Below are positions 27,823 through 37,153 of a stretch of DNA of 51,417 nucleotides, piece after piece. The stretch comes from Sphaerulina vaccinii (lineage: Eukaryota; Ascomycota; Dothideomycetes; Mycosphaerellales; Mycosphaerellaceae): the NCBI GenBank assembly GCA_022570795.1, contig JAKUDP010000020.1:1-51417 (forward strand), given 5' to 3'. Position 1 is the stretch's first letter. Each line of letters begins with the position of its first letter. A model generated the notes under the pieces. That model was not told the origin of the DNA. It did no database searches and saw nothing but the letters and a program-made list of their open reading frames with translations. Position numbers and translations under genes: made by a program.

Positions 27823-28047
27823 ATGATACAAGCAGCAAAAATAATTGGAACAGGTTTAGCTACAACAGGGTTAATAGGTGCAGGTGTAGGAATAGGAGTA
27901 GTATTTGGTGCCTTAATATTAGGTGTAGCAAGAAACCCCTCATTAAGAGGGCAACTATTTTCTTACGCCATTCTTGGTTTTGCTTTTGCAGAAGCTACAG
28001 GATTGTTTGCATTAATGATGGCATTTTTACTATTATACGTGGCCTAA
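27823..28047 (+). CDS. atp9: ATP synthase subunit 9 (Fo c-ring)
   Basis: 74 residues, MIQAAKIIGTGLATTGLIGA, two membrane helices joined by the polar loop ARNPSLRGQ, with the proton-carrying glutamate E57 in FAFAEATGLFALM. It builds the rotating c-ring of ATP synthase. The length is the family norm (73-76). The start at 27823 is fixed by the conserved N-terminus; the longer frame from 27759 is out of phase. Just after its stop a short echo of its C-terminal codons appears at 28068-28091. Confidence 0.97.
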   Translation: MIQAAKIIGTGLATTGLIGAGVGIGVVFGALILGVARNPSLRGQLFSYAILGFAFAEATGLFALMMAFLLLYVA

Positions 28048-28067
28048 TAATATTAATTTTTATAATT

Positions 28068-28091
28068 AGGTTATTATTATACGTGACTTAA
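28068..28091 (+). pseudogene. Echo of the atp9 3' end
   Basis: TTATTATTATACGTGACTTAA repeats the last codons of atp9 (LLLYVA, stop) with a changed final residue (LLLYVT, stop), about 20 nt after the atp9 stop. It looks like a displaced older 3' end, in miniature what is seen at cox1. Confidence 0.6.
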
Positions 28092-28129
28092 AAAATAATG
28101 TCAATAATAAAAAACCGTATAACATTATA

Positions 28130-28201
28130 AACGTGTTAGCTTAATGGTTAGAGTATTGTGCTACGAACACAACAATGTAAGTTCAAGTCTTACACACGTT
28201 T
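28130..28201 (+). tRNA. trnR: tRNA-Arg (ACG)
   Basis: Acceptor AACGTGT/ACACGTT, anticodon stem TTGTG/CACAA with loop CTACGAA. Reads CGN. Confidence 0.93.
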
Positions 28202-28221
28202 TATACAAAAGTTTAACCTAT

Positions 28222-28295
28222 AGAGATATGTTGTAAAAGGTTTTACGTATTGATTGCAAATCAACTATTTGAGGTTCAATTCCTCCATGTCTCTT
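28222..28295 (+). tRNA. trnC: tRNA-Cys (GCA)
   Basis: Acceptor AGAGATA/TGTCTCT, anticodon loop TTGCAAA, T stem TGAGG/CCTCC-like. The D arm is weakly paired. Confidence 0.85.
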
Positions 28296-28378
28296 TTTTT
28301 TTTGTATCCTTAGCTAAAAAAAGGTTAATATAAGTTTTATGCATATAAACTATAAAAAAGGATATATAAATATTTATA

Positions 28379-28449
28379 TTCTTACTAGCTTAATGGTAGA
28401 GCAGGATACTTCTAATATCTAGATCTAAGTTCAAGTCTTAGGTGAGAAT
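28379..28449 (+). tRNA. trnR: tRNA-Arg (TCT)
   Basis: Acceptor TTCTTAC/GTGAGAA, anticodon loop CTTCTAA, T stem CTAAG/CTTAG. Probable parent of trnR(CCT) at 13616. Confidence 0.93.
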
Positions 28450-28629
28450 TGTGTTTAAATAAAATAATTTTTTGTTTTATATAATTTATTATGTACTGAA
28501 CAAAATGTCTAATGTTTAAGTTATAATTAGAAATAAAAAGAAATTTATGTACTTATTGGTTTGTTTAGGTTTTTATGCGTTATGATATATGTTGTAAATA
28601 GCATTAATTAATTTTTCTAGGTTTTTTTT

Positions 28630-28650
28630 TATAACTTTTATTGTTAATAT
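28630..28650 (+). repeat. Recurring AT motif, tRNA-cluster copy
   Basis: TATAACTTTTATTGTTAATAT inside the spacer 28450-28710 between trnR(TCT) and trnT. That spacer holds nothing else I recognise. A weaker relative lies at 29031-29050. Confidence 0.45.
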
Positions 28651-28710
28651 CATGGTAGAAAAACAACAATTTACACATAATGATTATAAAATAGGACATA
28701 CTAATATAAA

Positions 28711-28781
28711 GCCCGGTTAGCATAAAAGTAATGCAACCGTTTTGTAATCGGTAGAAGTAAGTGCGATACTTGCACGGGGCT
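28711..28781 (+). tRNA. trnT: tRNA-Thr (TGT)
   Basis: Acceptor GCCCGGT/ACGGGGC (one mismatch), D stem GCAT/ATGC, anticodon loop TTTGTAA, T stem GTAAG/CTTGC with the unusual loop TGCGATA. Confidence 0.87.
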
Positions 28782-28826
28782 ACAATAATAGTATTTGAAT
28801 TTTATAATCGCAAAATATACCATTAA

Positions 28827-28897
28827 TGCGGATTGATGTAATAGTAACATAACTGGCTCATGCCCAGTAAATAAAGGTGCAACTCCTTTGTCCGCAC
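28827..28897 (+). tRNA. trnM: tRNA-Met (CAT), initiator type
   Basis: Acceptor TGCGGAT/GTCCGCA, D arm GATGTAATAGTAACAT, anticodon stem ACTGG/CCAGT with loop CTCATGC, T-loop TGCAACT. The TGC 5' end and D arm resemble fungal mitochondrial initiator tRNA. Confidence 0.9.
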
Positions 28898-28926
28898 AAA
28901 TTTTTTTTAACCTATATTACTTTTTA

Positions 28927-28999
28927 AAGGTTATAGCTTAATTGGTAAAGCAAGCTGCTCATGATAGCTGAGATAAGTGTTCAAATCACTTTGGCCTTA
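28927..28999 (+). tRNA. trnM: tRNA-Met (CAT), elongator type
   Basis: Acceptor AAGGTTA/TGGCCTT, anticodon stem AGCTG/TAGCT with loop CTCATGA. One of three CAT tRNAs; elongator Met or lysidine-modified Ile cannot be settled by eye. Confidence 0.85.
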
Positions 29000-29076
29000 A
29001 AACTATTAATAATTTTTTTCCCACAATTTTTTATAATTTTTATTGTTAACAATTATTATATTTTTTTTAATGAAAA

Positions 29077-29159
29077 ATTCGAGTGCTGGAATTGGTAGAC
29101 AGGGAAAACTTAAGATTTTCTGATAATATATCGTGAACGTTCAAGTCGTTCCTCGGATA
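29077..29159 (+). tRNA. trnL: tRNA-Leu (TAA), copy 1
   Basis: Type II, acceptor ATTCGAG/CTCGGAT, anticodon stem GAAAA/TTTTC with loop CTTAAGA. A second, different trnL(TAA) lies at 33969. Confidence 0.92.
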
Positions 29160-29175
29160 GTATTTTATAAATATA

Positions 29176-29247
29176 GACCCACTAGTCAAGAGGTTAAGAC
29201 GTAATGCTTTCACCATTAGATCTTGGGTTCAATTCCCAAGTGGGTTA
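29176..29247 (+). tRNA. trnE: tRNA-Glu (TTC)
   Basis: Acceptor GACCCAC/GTGGGTT, anticodon stem TAATG/CATTA with loop CTTTCAC. Confidence 0.93.
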
Positions 29248-29364
29248 AATTATTTTTTTTTTTAGTTGCAGGTCACACTGTTAAATTACATTAGTTATAT
29301 ACTAAATTTATACCTGTAAAAATTTGGTTATCAAATTTAACTAATTAATGTTCTAGCTGAACAA

Positions 29365-29425
29365 TAAGGTGTAGTGGTAAAATTATTACTCAAGTTGGCG
29401 GTTTGTTAAACCATATACACTTAAT
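29365..29425 (+). other. Degenerate tRNA-like sequence, GTT loop
   Basis: AAGGTGTAGTGGTAAA resembles the start of a tRNA, and GGTTTGTTAAACC gives a 7-nt loop TTGTTAA (GTT, Asn-like) on a short stem. The ends pair roughly (AAGGTGTA with TACACTT), but no T arm is present. It is probably a decayed tRNA, since trnN proper is at 10936. Confidence 0.3.
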
Positions 29426-29445
29426 AATTAAAAAGCGCATTTTAG

Positions 29446-29517
29446 GGGGATATAGTTTAATTGGTAAAACTGCGATTTTGCATATCGTTATTTTAGGATC
29501 GAGTCCTAATATCTCCA
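29446..29517 (+). tRNA. trnA: tRNA-Ala (TGC)
   Basis: Acceptor GGGGATA/TATCTCC, anticodon stem GCGAT/ATCGT with loop TTTGCAT, T stem TTAGG/CCTAA. Confidence 0.93.
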
Positions 29518-29542
29518 TAAAAAAATTTTTTTTTTAATGAAA

Positions 29543-29616
29543 GCTCGAGAAGCTCAACCTGGTAGAGCGGAACTCTGAAGATGTTTAGGTTATAAGTTCA
29601 AATCTTATCTCGAGCA
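29543..29616 (+). tRNA. trnF: tRNA-Phe (GAA)
   Basis: Acceptor GCTCGAG/CTCGAGC, D stem GCTC/GAGC, anticodon loop CTGAAGA, T stem ATAAG/CTTAT. Confidence 0.93.
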
Positions 29617-29630
29617 TTATATATACAAAA

Positions 29631-29714
29631 AAGGTAATGATGGAATTGGTAGACATGAATAGCTTAGGACTATTTGATTTATAAATCTTATCCGTTCAAG
29701 TCGGATTTACCTTA
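29631..29714 (+). tRNA. trnL: tRNA-Leu (TAG)
   Basis: Type II, acceptor AAGGTAA/TTACCTT, anticodon stem AATAG/CTATT with loop CTTAGGA. It reads CUN, so UAG is not needed as a Leu codon; TAG ends cox1 and cob. Confidence 0.93.
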
Positions 29715-29819
29715 TACAATTTTTTTTTTACAAAAAAGTTTTCTAACATAAAGTGGTTATTTGAAATAGATAAATTAGGTAATGGCTAAATGCACACTAT
29801 TTTAAGGTAAAAACATTAA

Positions 29820-29892
29820 TATGTTGTAGACTAATCGGCAAGTCATAAATTTTTGGTATTTACTTATGAGTGTTCGAATCACTCCAACATAA
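29820..29892 (+). tRNA. trnQ: tRNA-Gln (TTG)
   Basis: Acceptor TATGTTG/CAACATA, anticodon stem TAAAT/ATTTA with loop TTTTGGT, T stem GAGTG/CACTC. Confidence 0.93.
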
Positions 29893-29914
29893 TAAGGCTA
29901 CACTTCATAAAAAA

Positions 29915-29998
29915 GGTGGATATAGTTCAATAGGTAGAACAACTGTATGTGGCACAGTAAGTTTCCTGTTCAAGTCAGGATATCCACCCACGCTAACA
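29915..29998 (+). tRNA. trnH: tRNA-His (GTG)
   Basis: Acceptor GTGGATA/TATCCAC with an extra G at 29915 opposite C at 29998 (the G-1:C73 pair of His tRNA). Anticodon stem ACTGT/ACAGT with loop ATGTGGC. Confidence 0.94.
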
Positions 29999-30120
29999 AT
30001 ACGTAGTGTAATGCTATGCGGTTATATATTACATTAAACCACTATGATTATATATTTATTGTTGTCCTAAGTATAAAAATAATAAAGTATGTGATTAAAG
30101 CTAATAATGTTATTGATACA

Positions 30121-30193
30121 GCCCGAGTAGTTCAATTGGTTAGAACATTAATTTCATGCATTAATAATGAGAATTCGAGTTTCTCCTCTGGCT
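30121..30193 (+). tRNA. tRNA (CAT), third copy, Met or Ile(CAU)
   Basis: Acceptor GCCCGAG/CTCTGGC (one mismatch), anticodon stem TTAAT/ATTAA with loop TTCATGC, T stem GAGAA/TTCTC. A third CAT tRNA in a fungal mitogenome is often the isoleucine tRNA with a modified wobble C that reads AUA. Confidence 0.82.
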
Positions 30194-30297
30194 AATGCTA
30201 ATAAGTGTATTTACTGTTATATTTTTGTAATATTCTAATATCCCACCAAAATAAATATTAAAATAAGTTTTCTACACTACATTATTTCATTATATAA

Positions 30298-30370
30298 AAG
30301 GAATTAGCTCAATTGGTAGAGCAACCGTTTTACACACGGTAGGTTAGGTGTTCAAATCACCTATTCCTTA
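30298..30370 (+). tRNA. trnV: tRNA-Val (TAC)
   Basis: Acceptor AAGGAAT/ATTCCTT, D stem GCTC/GAGC, anticodon stem ACCGT/ACGGT with loop TTTACAC. Confidence 0.94.
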
Positions 30371-30534
30371 AGTACTGTCTCTTTATTATTTATTATTATT
30401 TTCAATTAATGGTTATTAGTGTCTAAGTAATAAATACATTAACAGTTTAAAAATATAGGATATTATTAGAAAAAACAAAAAAGTTACTTTAATCTAACTT
30501 TTAACTGAGAGTAGATATTAAAACATTCACATTT

Positions 30535-31212
30535 ATGTCAAATTTATTTATTTTAAATGAAACTTTTACCAATGGTTTAAGTTACAACCTTTTATATGTA
30601 ATATCAGTATTATCTGTATTATCTGGTATTCTTGTTATCATTAGTAAAAACCCTATAGTATCAGTATTGTTTTTGATAGGATTATTTCTTAATATAGCAG
30701 GATATCTTATGATGTTAGGTATAAATTTTATAGGTTTATCTTATTTACTTGTATATGTAGGAGCGGTTTCCATATTGTTCTTATTTATTTTAATGCTTAT
30801 TAATGTAAGAATATCTGAACTTGTTACAGATAATAACAATAGTGTTCCTTTAGCTGCCATTATAGGTATAATATTTAACTTAACATTGTTCAATTTATTA
30901 CCTAATAACTTTGTTGCTAAAGGATATCTTTATAATTTAGGTCTAAACAAAATTTCTACAAACATGGATGAAACTAATAATTCTTATGTAAGTTACGGAT
31001 TAAATTTTTTTATTTCAGAGCCTTCTTCTATATATAATGATGATTTATCATTTGTTAGTTCTCATATATGAGATGGTGCTTTAGCAGAAACTTCTCATAT
31101 TACAAGTATAGGTAGTATTATCTATACTGCTTATCCTTTATGATTAATATTGACATCTATAATTCTTTTATTAGCAATGGTAGGAGCCATTGTTATTACG
31201 ATAAAACAATAA
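30535..31212 (+). CDS. nad6: NADH dehydrogenase subunit 6
   Basis: 225 residues with TGA as Trp near 31070 and 31141. It starts MSNLFILNETFTNGLSYNLL. The pi-bulge helix region GINFIGLSYLLVYVGAVSIL with FLFILMLINVR is diagnostic. A variable hydrophilic loop follows (about residues 130-185), and the last helix is ILLLAMVGAIVITIKQ. It is a complex I membrane subunit at the quinone/proton coupling site. The length is within the fungal range (about 200-230). First of the nad6-cox2-cox3 plus-strand block after the tRNA cluster. Confidence 0.96.
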
Positions 31213-31277
31213 ATAACGTAAAATAAAATAAAATAAAAATAACTAAACATAAAAATATACTCCACAGCAAAATATAT

Positions 31278-32063
31278 ATGGAGGTTTTTACACTAAATTT
31301 TTTTATAGAGTTTATGAATTTTTTTAATCATTTTACTCTTTTTTGTGATGCTCCACAACCATGAGGTGTTTACTTTCAAGACAGTGCTAGTCCCCAAATG
31401 GAAGCTCTTGTTGAATTACATGATAATATAATGTTTTACCTTGTAATAATACTATTTGGGGTAGCCTGAATTATGGTATCTATTATAAGAAATTACGTTT
31501 ATACAAAATCTCCGATAAGTAACAAATATCTTAATCATGGAACTCTTATTGAGTTGATATGAACTATTACACCTGCGTTAATTTTAATATTAATCGCTTT
31601 TCCTTCATTTAAATTATTATACTTAATGGACGAGGTTACAGACCCTTCATTAACAGTATTTGTAGAAGGTCATCAATGATACTGAAGTTACCAATACCCT
31701 GATTTTACTAATGACGATGATGAAGAACTAGAATTTGACTCATATTTAGTACCAGAATCTGACTTGGAAGAAGGTCAACTAAGAATGTTGGAAGTTGATA
31801 ATAGAGTGTTATTACCTGAATTAACACATGTAAGATTCATTATATCATCAGGTGACGTTATTCATTCTTATGCTTGTCCTGCTCTAGGTATTAAATGTGA
31901 CGCCTATCCTGGTAGACTAAATCAAATTTCTGTTCTTATTAACAGAGAAGGTTCATTCTTTGGCCAATGTTCAGAAATCTGTGGTATATTACATAGTTCT
32001 ATGCCAATTGTTATAGAATCTTTATCTCTAGAAAAATTTTTAACTTGATTACAAGAACAATAA
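31278..32063 (+). CDS. cox2: Cytochrome c oxidase subunit 2
   Basis: 261 residues from the ATG at 31278, or 249 from a second in-frame ATG at 31314 (MNFFNHFTLFCDAPQPWGVY). The second fits the usual fungal mature region, while the first would add a short leader (MEVFTLNFFIEF); the start is undecided. Two membrane helices, aromatic GHQWYWSYQYPDF, DLEEGQLRMLEVDNRVLLP, and the CuA site HSYACPALGIKCDAYPG...CSEICG..H..M are intact. It receives electrons from cytochrome c. TGA is used for Trp. Confidence 0.96.
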
Positions 32064-32258
32064 GTGTATAAAAAAAAATATATTATAATAAAAAACAAAC
32101 CTAAAACGAAAAAAAAAATTCTTAATAATTAATAAACAGCCTAATCATGAAACTAATTTTAAACCACAGAATTAAGGTTGTGAGTTATATAGTACTGACT
32201 AAGGCCTTAATTATTAATTTTAAAATCATTATTAATTGAAAAAAAAAATATCTTTACT
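32064..32258. other. Spacer between cox2 and cox3
   Basis: AT-rich with short inverted repeats around CCTTAATTATTAATT, nothing recognised as a gene. Confidence 0.4.
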
Positions 32259-33068
32259 ATGTCTAATCAAAACAGAAGTGCCTTTCAAGGACATCCATTT
32301 CATCTTGTGTCTCCATCACCTTGACCTATATTTACTTGTATAAGTTTATTAGATTTAACTACTTCAGGTGTTTTAACTATGCATGGCTTTCAAAACGCAG
32401 GTTACTGATTATTTTTTGCTCTTATCTTATTAATTTCAAGTATGTTTTTTTGATTTAGAGATGTTATAAGTGAAGGAACTTACATAGGTAACCATACTTT
32501 AGCTGTACAAAAAGGTTTAAATATGGGAGTTGCTTTATTTATAGTTTCCGAAGCTTTATTCTTTTTAGCTATATTTTGAGCGTATTTTCATAGTGCCTTA
32601 TCACCTACTGTAGAATTGGGAGCTCAATGACCTCCTATAGGTATAGAAGCAATAAATGCTTTTGAATTACCGTTACTTAACACTGTGTTATTACTAGCAT
32701 CTGGTGTTACAATAACTTATTCTCATCACTCTTTAATACAAGGTAACAGGAATGGAGCATTATATGGTGCTTTATTCACTATAATATTAGCATTAATATT
32801 TACTGGGTTTCAAGGTGTAGAATATTCAGTTTCTTCATTTACTTTATCAGATGGAGCTTATGGATCCTGTTTTTATTTTGGAACTGGTTTTCATGGATTA
32901 CATGTTATTATAGGTACAATTTTCTTAGGTGTAGGTTTCTGACGTTTACTGGCGTATCATTTAACTGAAAACCATCACCTAGGTTTAGAAGCAGGTATAT
33001 TATACTGACATTTTGTAGATGTTGTATGATTATTCTTATTCTTGTCTGTTTATTATTGAGGATCTTAA
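32259..33068 (+). CDS. cox3: Cytochrome c oxidase subunit 3
   Basis: 269 residues with TGA as Trp. It starts MSNQNRSAFQGHPFHLVSPS, and HLVSPSPWP is the family N-terminal signature. Seven membrane helices are expected. SEALFFLAIFWAYFHSAL (with the conserved Glu), GAQWPPIGI, GFHGLHVIIGT and the C-terminal YWHFVDVVWLFLFLSVYYWG are intact. It stabilises complex IV proton uptake. The length is the family norm (about 269). It contains one of the few AGG arginine codons that I noticed in conserved genes. Confidence 0.97.
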
Positions 33069-33339
33069 TGAACGTGTATAACCGGACATTATAAATACAA
33101 TATAATCTATCTTAATATAATTTATTACTTTCATTATTAACATATGTTAGAAAAAAATAATAATATAATAAATTAAATAAAAATAAATTAATGCTATTTA
33201 ATTATTTTTTAATATATGTAATCTTTTATTTAGTAAGAGGTGTAATCATATATTTTTTATTTTATTGGACTCACAATTTAATAGCTTAAAAATATATGAT
33301 TATTTAGGTATGACGAGAATAAAATATATAAAAAAAAAA
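33069..33339. other. Spacer downstream of cox3
   Basis: AT-rich. It carries a copy of the recurring motif at 33121-33143 (TTTATTACTTTCATTATTAA); no other feature recognised. Confidence 0.45.
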
Positions 33340-33933
33340 ATGAAAATGTTAAAACTTTGAATTAAAAAAATATTTACTAGAAAATCCGTAGTAAATATCG
33401 TGTTTACGGTGTTATTTGCTATTATTTTTAGGTATATATGATTAAATGTTTTTGGTTTATATCTAGATCTTAGTGAATTTAATGCAAGTATATGTAGCTT
33501 TATTGCTGTGTTTACTACATTAAAGATTATTTTTCTAGAAGGTATTACACTTTATATGGATAACGGTCCCCAAGATCAAGTTGGTGGAAATAATGACCCC
33601 CAAGGTCAGGTAGTTGGGAACAATGGGGTAAATGATGAGCGTATATTATATCCAGATGGATTTGCAACAGCACAAGAGCGTATTATCCGTGACCAAGTAA
33701 TAGCTAATGGCTATAATAACGCGGTAACTAATCAGCCTTACGCGGCAAATCTATCTAAACGTTTGGGTATAATCCGTGAAAATACTAAAGATTCTCAAAG
33801 CATAAGCACTTTGGCACCTAATGACAGATTATATCTTGAAGTAATTATTAGGCAGGTTCATGCTAATTACAACCCTAATATACACTATCTAAATAGTTCG
33901 ACAGTAAGAAAATATTTAATGAGAATGCCATAA
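33340..33933 (+). CDS. Orphan ORF, two membrane helices and soluble domain
   Basis: 197 residues from ATG 33340 with two TGA read as Trp. A basic start (MKMLKLWIKKIFTRKS) leads to two membrane helices (about 19-36 and 52-68). These are followed by a short Gln/Asn/Gly-rich linker with an imperfect PQ(D/G)QV-GNN repeat and a soluble C-terminal domain of about 100 residues (from ERILYPDGFATAQERIIRDQ to YLNSSTVRKYLMRMP). The frame is open only in table 4, so it has lived in a mitochondrial genome. The C-terminal domain has more CGT and AGG arginine codons than the conserved genes, hinting at an outside origin. No family recognised. It lies between cox3 and trnL. Confidence 0.6.
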
Positions 33934-33968
33934 ATAAAACTTACTATAAAAAAATAATAAAAAAAAAA

Positions 33969-34051
33969 ATAGGTATGCTGCAATTGGTAGACAGTTTCCA
34001 CTTAAGATGGAATGGATATAATCCGTACAAGTTCGACTCTTGTGACCTATA
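33969..34051 (+). tRNA. trnL: tRNA-Leu (TAA), copy 2
   Basis: Type II, acceptor ATAGGTA/GACCTAT (one mismatch), anticodon stem TTCCA/TGGAA with loop CTTAAGA, T stem ACAAG/CTTGT. It differs from the copy at 29077 outside the anticodon loop. Confidence 0.9.
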
Positions 34052-34298
34052 AAGAAAAAAATAATATGCATTATATTATTAAAAATAAATTTTTACATTT
34101 AAATAATTTTTACATAACAAAAAATATTATTATATGTAATATTATTATTAAATTATACTTTTAAGTTTAATTTATATGATTTATACATAGTTTTATTATT
34201 TTAAATAATAATCGTGAAACTTATGTATTTTTATACTAATTAATTTTTTAGTTATTTTTAATAGCAGTTAACCTATATTGTGTTATAGTCAACATATT
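34052..34298. other. Spacer closing the 34.3-kb unit
   Basis: AT-rich, no gene seen. From 34281 it enters the approximately 105-bp repeat that continues into the second copy of the unit and is related to 25032-25137. Confidence 0.5.
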
Positions 34299-34382
34299 GT
34301 ATTATGGCAACTTACTTTAATCCCTTTTAAAACGAAAATAAAAAAATGATATTTAAATTTATTACTTTTATTGTTAATATAT
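34281..34382 (+). repeat. Full rns-upstream repeat
   Basis: TATAGTCAACATATTG, TTATGGCAACTTACTTTAAT, TTAAAACGAAAATAA and the AT motif (34358-34382) occur in order. It is related to 25032-25137 and lies before rns. Confidence 0.8.
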
Positions 34383-34438
34383 AATATATGATTTTAAATT
34401 ATAAAAAAATTTTTTTTTATAAAAAAAAATATATGTTG

Positions 34439-36176
34439 TTTATTTTTGAGTTTGATGATGGCTCTGATTGAACGCTGTCCAAAGGCTTGACACATGCTAA
34501 TCATACATAATTTTAAACAAAGTTTGATTTTTAATTAACTTTGAAAAAAAAAAATTAGGTGGTGTAAAGGTGAGTATAAAATACTTTTATTGCCTTAAAG
34601 CAGGGAAAAAAAAATTCCTTAATCTTTTTGTAAAAGAAAAGTGAAGAAATGTAAAATTTTTATTTTCGTTTTAAGATATTTAAGTATTATCAAGTAAGTA
34701 GTAGTTGAGGTAATTGCTTAACTAGCTTTGACTTGTAGTCATAACTGAGAGGTTTATTGACCACATTGGGTCTGAAAAAACCCCAATACGTATAGTACAG
34801 CAGTGAGGAATCTTGGTCAATAGCCTAACGGCTGAACCAGCAATTTGGGGGAATGAAGTTATATATTAATATATAAATATATACGCATCGACTATGTCGT
34901 ATAAAGTTCTAAATAGAAGATTGATTATGACAAATTTCTATTTATGTGTCTCGACCAATTCTTGTGCCAGCAGTCGCGGCAACACAAGTGAGACTAGTGT
35001 TATTCATCTTTATTAGGTTTAAAGGGTACCTAGACGGTATTTTCAGCCTGCATAAGGTACAAAAATACTAGAGTTTTATTTGAGAGGTAAATATTAGGAC
35101 TATTGGTGTAAAGATGAAATTTTTTGATACTAATGGGACGGATAACGGCGAAGGCAATCCTCTATCTATAAACTGACGTTAAGGGACGAAGGCTTGGGGA
35201 GCGAATAGGATTAGATACCCTAGTAGTCCAGGCAGAAAATTATGAATGTTATAGACTAAGAAAAAATTGGTGTATAAATGAAAGTGTAAGCATTCCACCT
35301 CAAGAGTAATGTGGCAACACAGGAACTGAAATCATTAGACCGTTTGTGAAACCAGTAGTGAAGTATGTTATTTAATTCGATGATCCTCGAAAAACCTTAC
35401 CACAATTTGAATAGGTAAATAATTATGATTATTTATGATCATGAAATAGTAAGTCTTTTTAGTTATAAAGATTTCTTTATCGCTAAAAAGCTGTTTATCA
35501 TACAAGCGTTGCACGGCTGTCTTCAGTTAATGTCGTGAGATTTTGGTTAGATTCATTAAATTAACGTAAACCCTTACTTCATAGGTGATCTTAAAGTAAA
35601 AAATAAATCAGTATCACAGAGTAAAATTTCCCTCTATATTGTGAGTATTTAGGTAAAAGAATAGCTGTGAGAAAGCTTAAAGTATGAAATTTGTAGTAGC
35701 CGTGAAGTAGTTCACCGCTATATTGGATATCATAAGAGGGACCAAGACAAGTCATCATGACCTTAATATTGTGGGCTATAGACGTGCCACATATATTTGT
35801 ACAAAGAGAGGCAAGAATGCGAATATGAGCTAATCTCTAAAGCAGAATATAAAATGGATTGTAGTCTGAAACTCGACTGCATGAAAAAGGAATTACTAGT
35901 AATCGTGAATCACTACATCACGGTGGATTTAATCTCACATAGGTACTAACCACTCGTCAGGCGCTGAAAGGGGTATGTGCAATAAGTTTGGTTCTTCGTT
36001 AATCTAACTATCTAGCAATTAGGCATGTTTTTTATTATATAATAACCAACAAACTAACAAGATGAGGGCATTGTGTAATGAAATCCTATTTTTTCGAAGA
36101 ATTTTCGTATGCGTGACCTTAATTGGTGTTAAGTCGAAATACGGTTCGTGTAGTGGAAATTGCACGGGTTTAATAA
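34439..36176 (+). rRNA. rns: Mitochondrial small-subunit rRNA, second copy
   Basis: Repeat of 141-1877. One extra T in the run just before the conserved GAGTTTGATG block is the only change that I noted. Confidence 0.94.
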
Positions 36177-36257
36177 ACATTAACAATTTTACCCCCATAA
36201 TAAAAAAAAAATTAATAACTACATTATTTAAATCTGTTAGTTTATTTATTTATTAAT

Positions 36258-36281
36258 TAATTACTTTTATTATTAATATAT
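36258..36281 (+). repeat. Recurring AT motif, second rns downstream copy
   Basis: Same as 1959-1982. Confidence 0.5.
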
Positions 36282-36435
36282 CGGTTTTAAGTCTAAATAT
36301 AAACGTATTATCTTTTTTTTATTAAATAATTACTGTTATTTAACGTTATTTTAAAGCTTTATACATGCCAATTATGAGTAAGCTGGCACGATTAAAAAAG
36401 TTAGCTTAGTATTAATTGTTAATATTGCCTAAAAA

Positions 36436-36519
36436 AGGAAGGTTCCATTTGTTGGTATGATGGGTTGAGCTGTAAACTCAATAGCTGAGGCTGTCGAAGG
36501 TTCAATTCCTTTTCTTCCT
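36436..36519 (+). tRNA. trnY: tRNA-Tyr (GTA), second copy
   Basis: Identical to 2137-2220. Confidence 0.93.
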
Positions 36520-36767
36520 AAAGATTGTTTATAATGGGTTTAATTTGTAACAGATGAAATTAAATGCTATAGATTAATCACCTAATAGCTATTATTTTTT
36601 TTTATTATAACCCATCAAATTTTACGCATTAAGTTAGTTAACTGTATATCACAAAATACTATTATTTACAAAAATAAATATGTTGTAATTTATTATCTAC
36701 TTTTTCGATTTATTTAGTTATATGTTGTCTTATATCTATTAACGACTATATTCATAATAATATTATA

Positions 36768-36914
36768 ATGCCTCAATTAGTACCTTTTTTTTTCATAAAT
36801 CAAGTAGTTTTTGCATTTGCTATTTTCGTTTTATTAATTTACGTATTTTCTAAATACATTTTACCTAGATTTGTTCGTTTATTTGCTACACGTGTATTTA
36901 TAAGTAAATTATAA
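36768..36914 (+). CDS. atp8: ATP synthase subunit 8, second copy
   Basis: Identical 48-residue frame to 2469-2615. Confidence 0.95.
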   Translation: MPQLVPFFFINQVVFAFAIFVLLIYVFSKYILPRFVRLFATRVFISKL

Positions 36915-37153
36915 ATTATATAGTTTATGTTTAAACATTAATTTAATTAACTAGTATACGCGTAAATAGCTAACGTAATAAATTATAAAAAAAACCCTTA
37001 AATGATATACAATGGGTATATCACTGTGTTAATCAAAGTTTAATATGTTGTAGTTAATTTATTATTAACGTGTTAACACAGAATATAAACCATTATAAAA
37101 TAAAACCATGCAAAAGTTTATTTTTTTTTTATACATATTTATAATTTTTTTTT

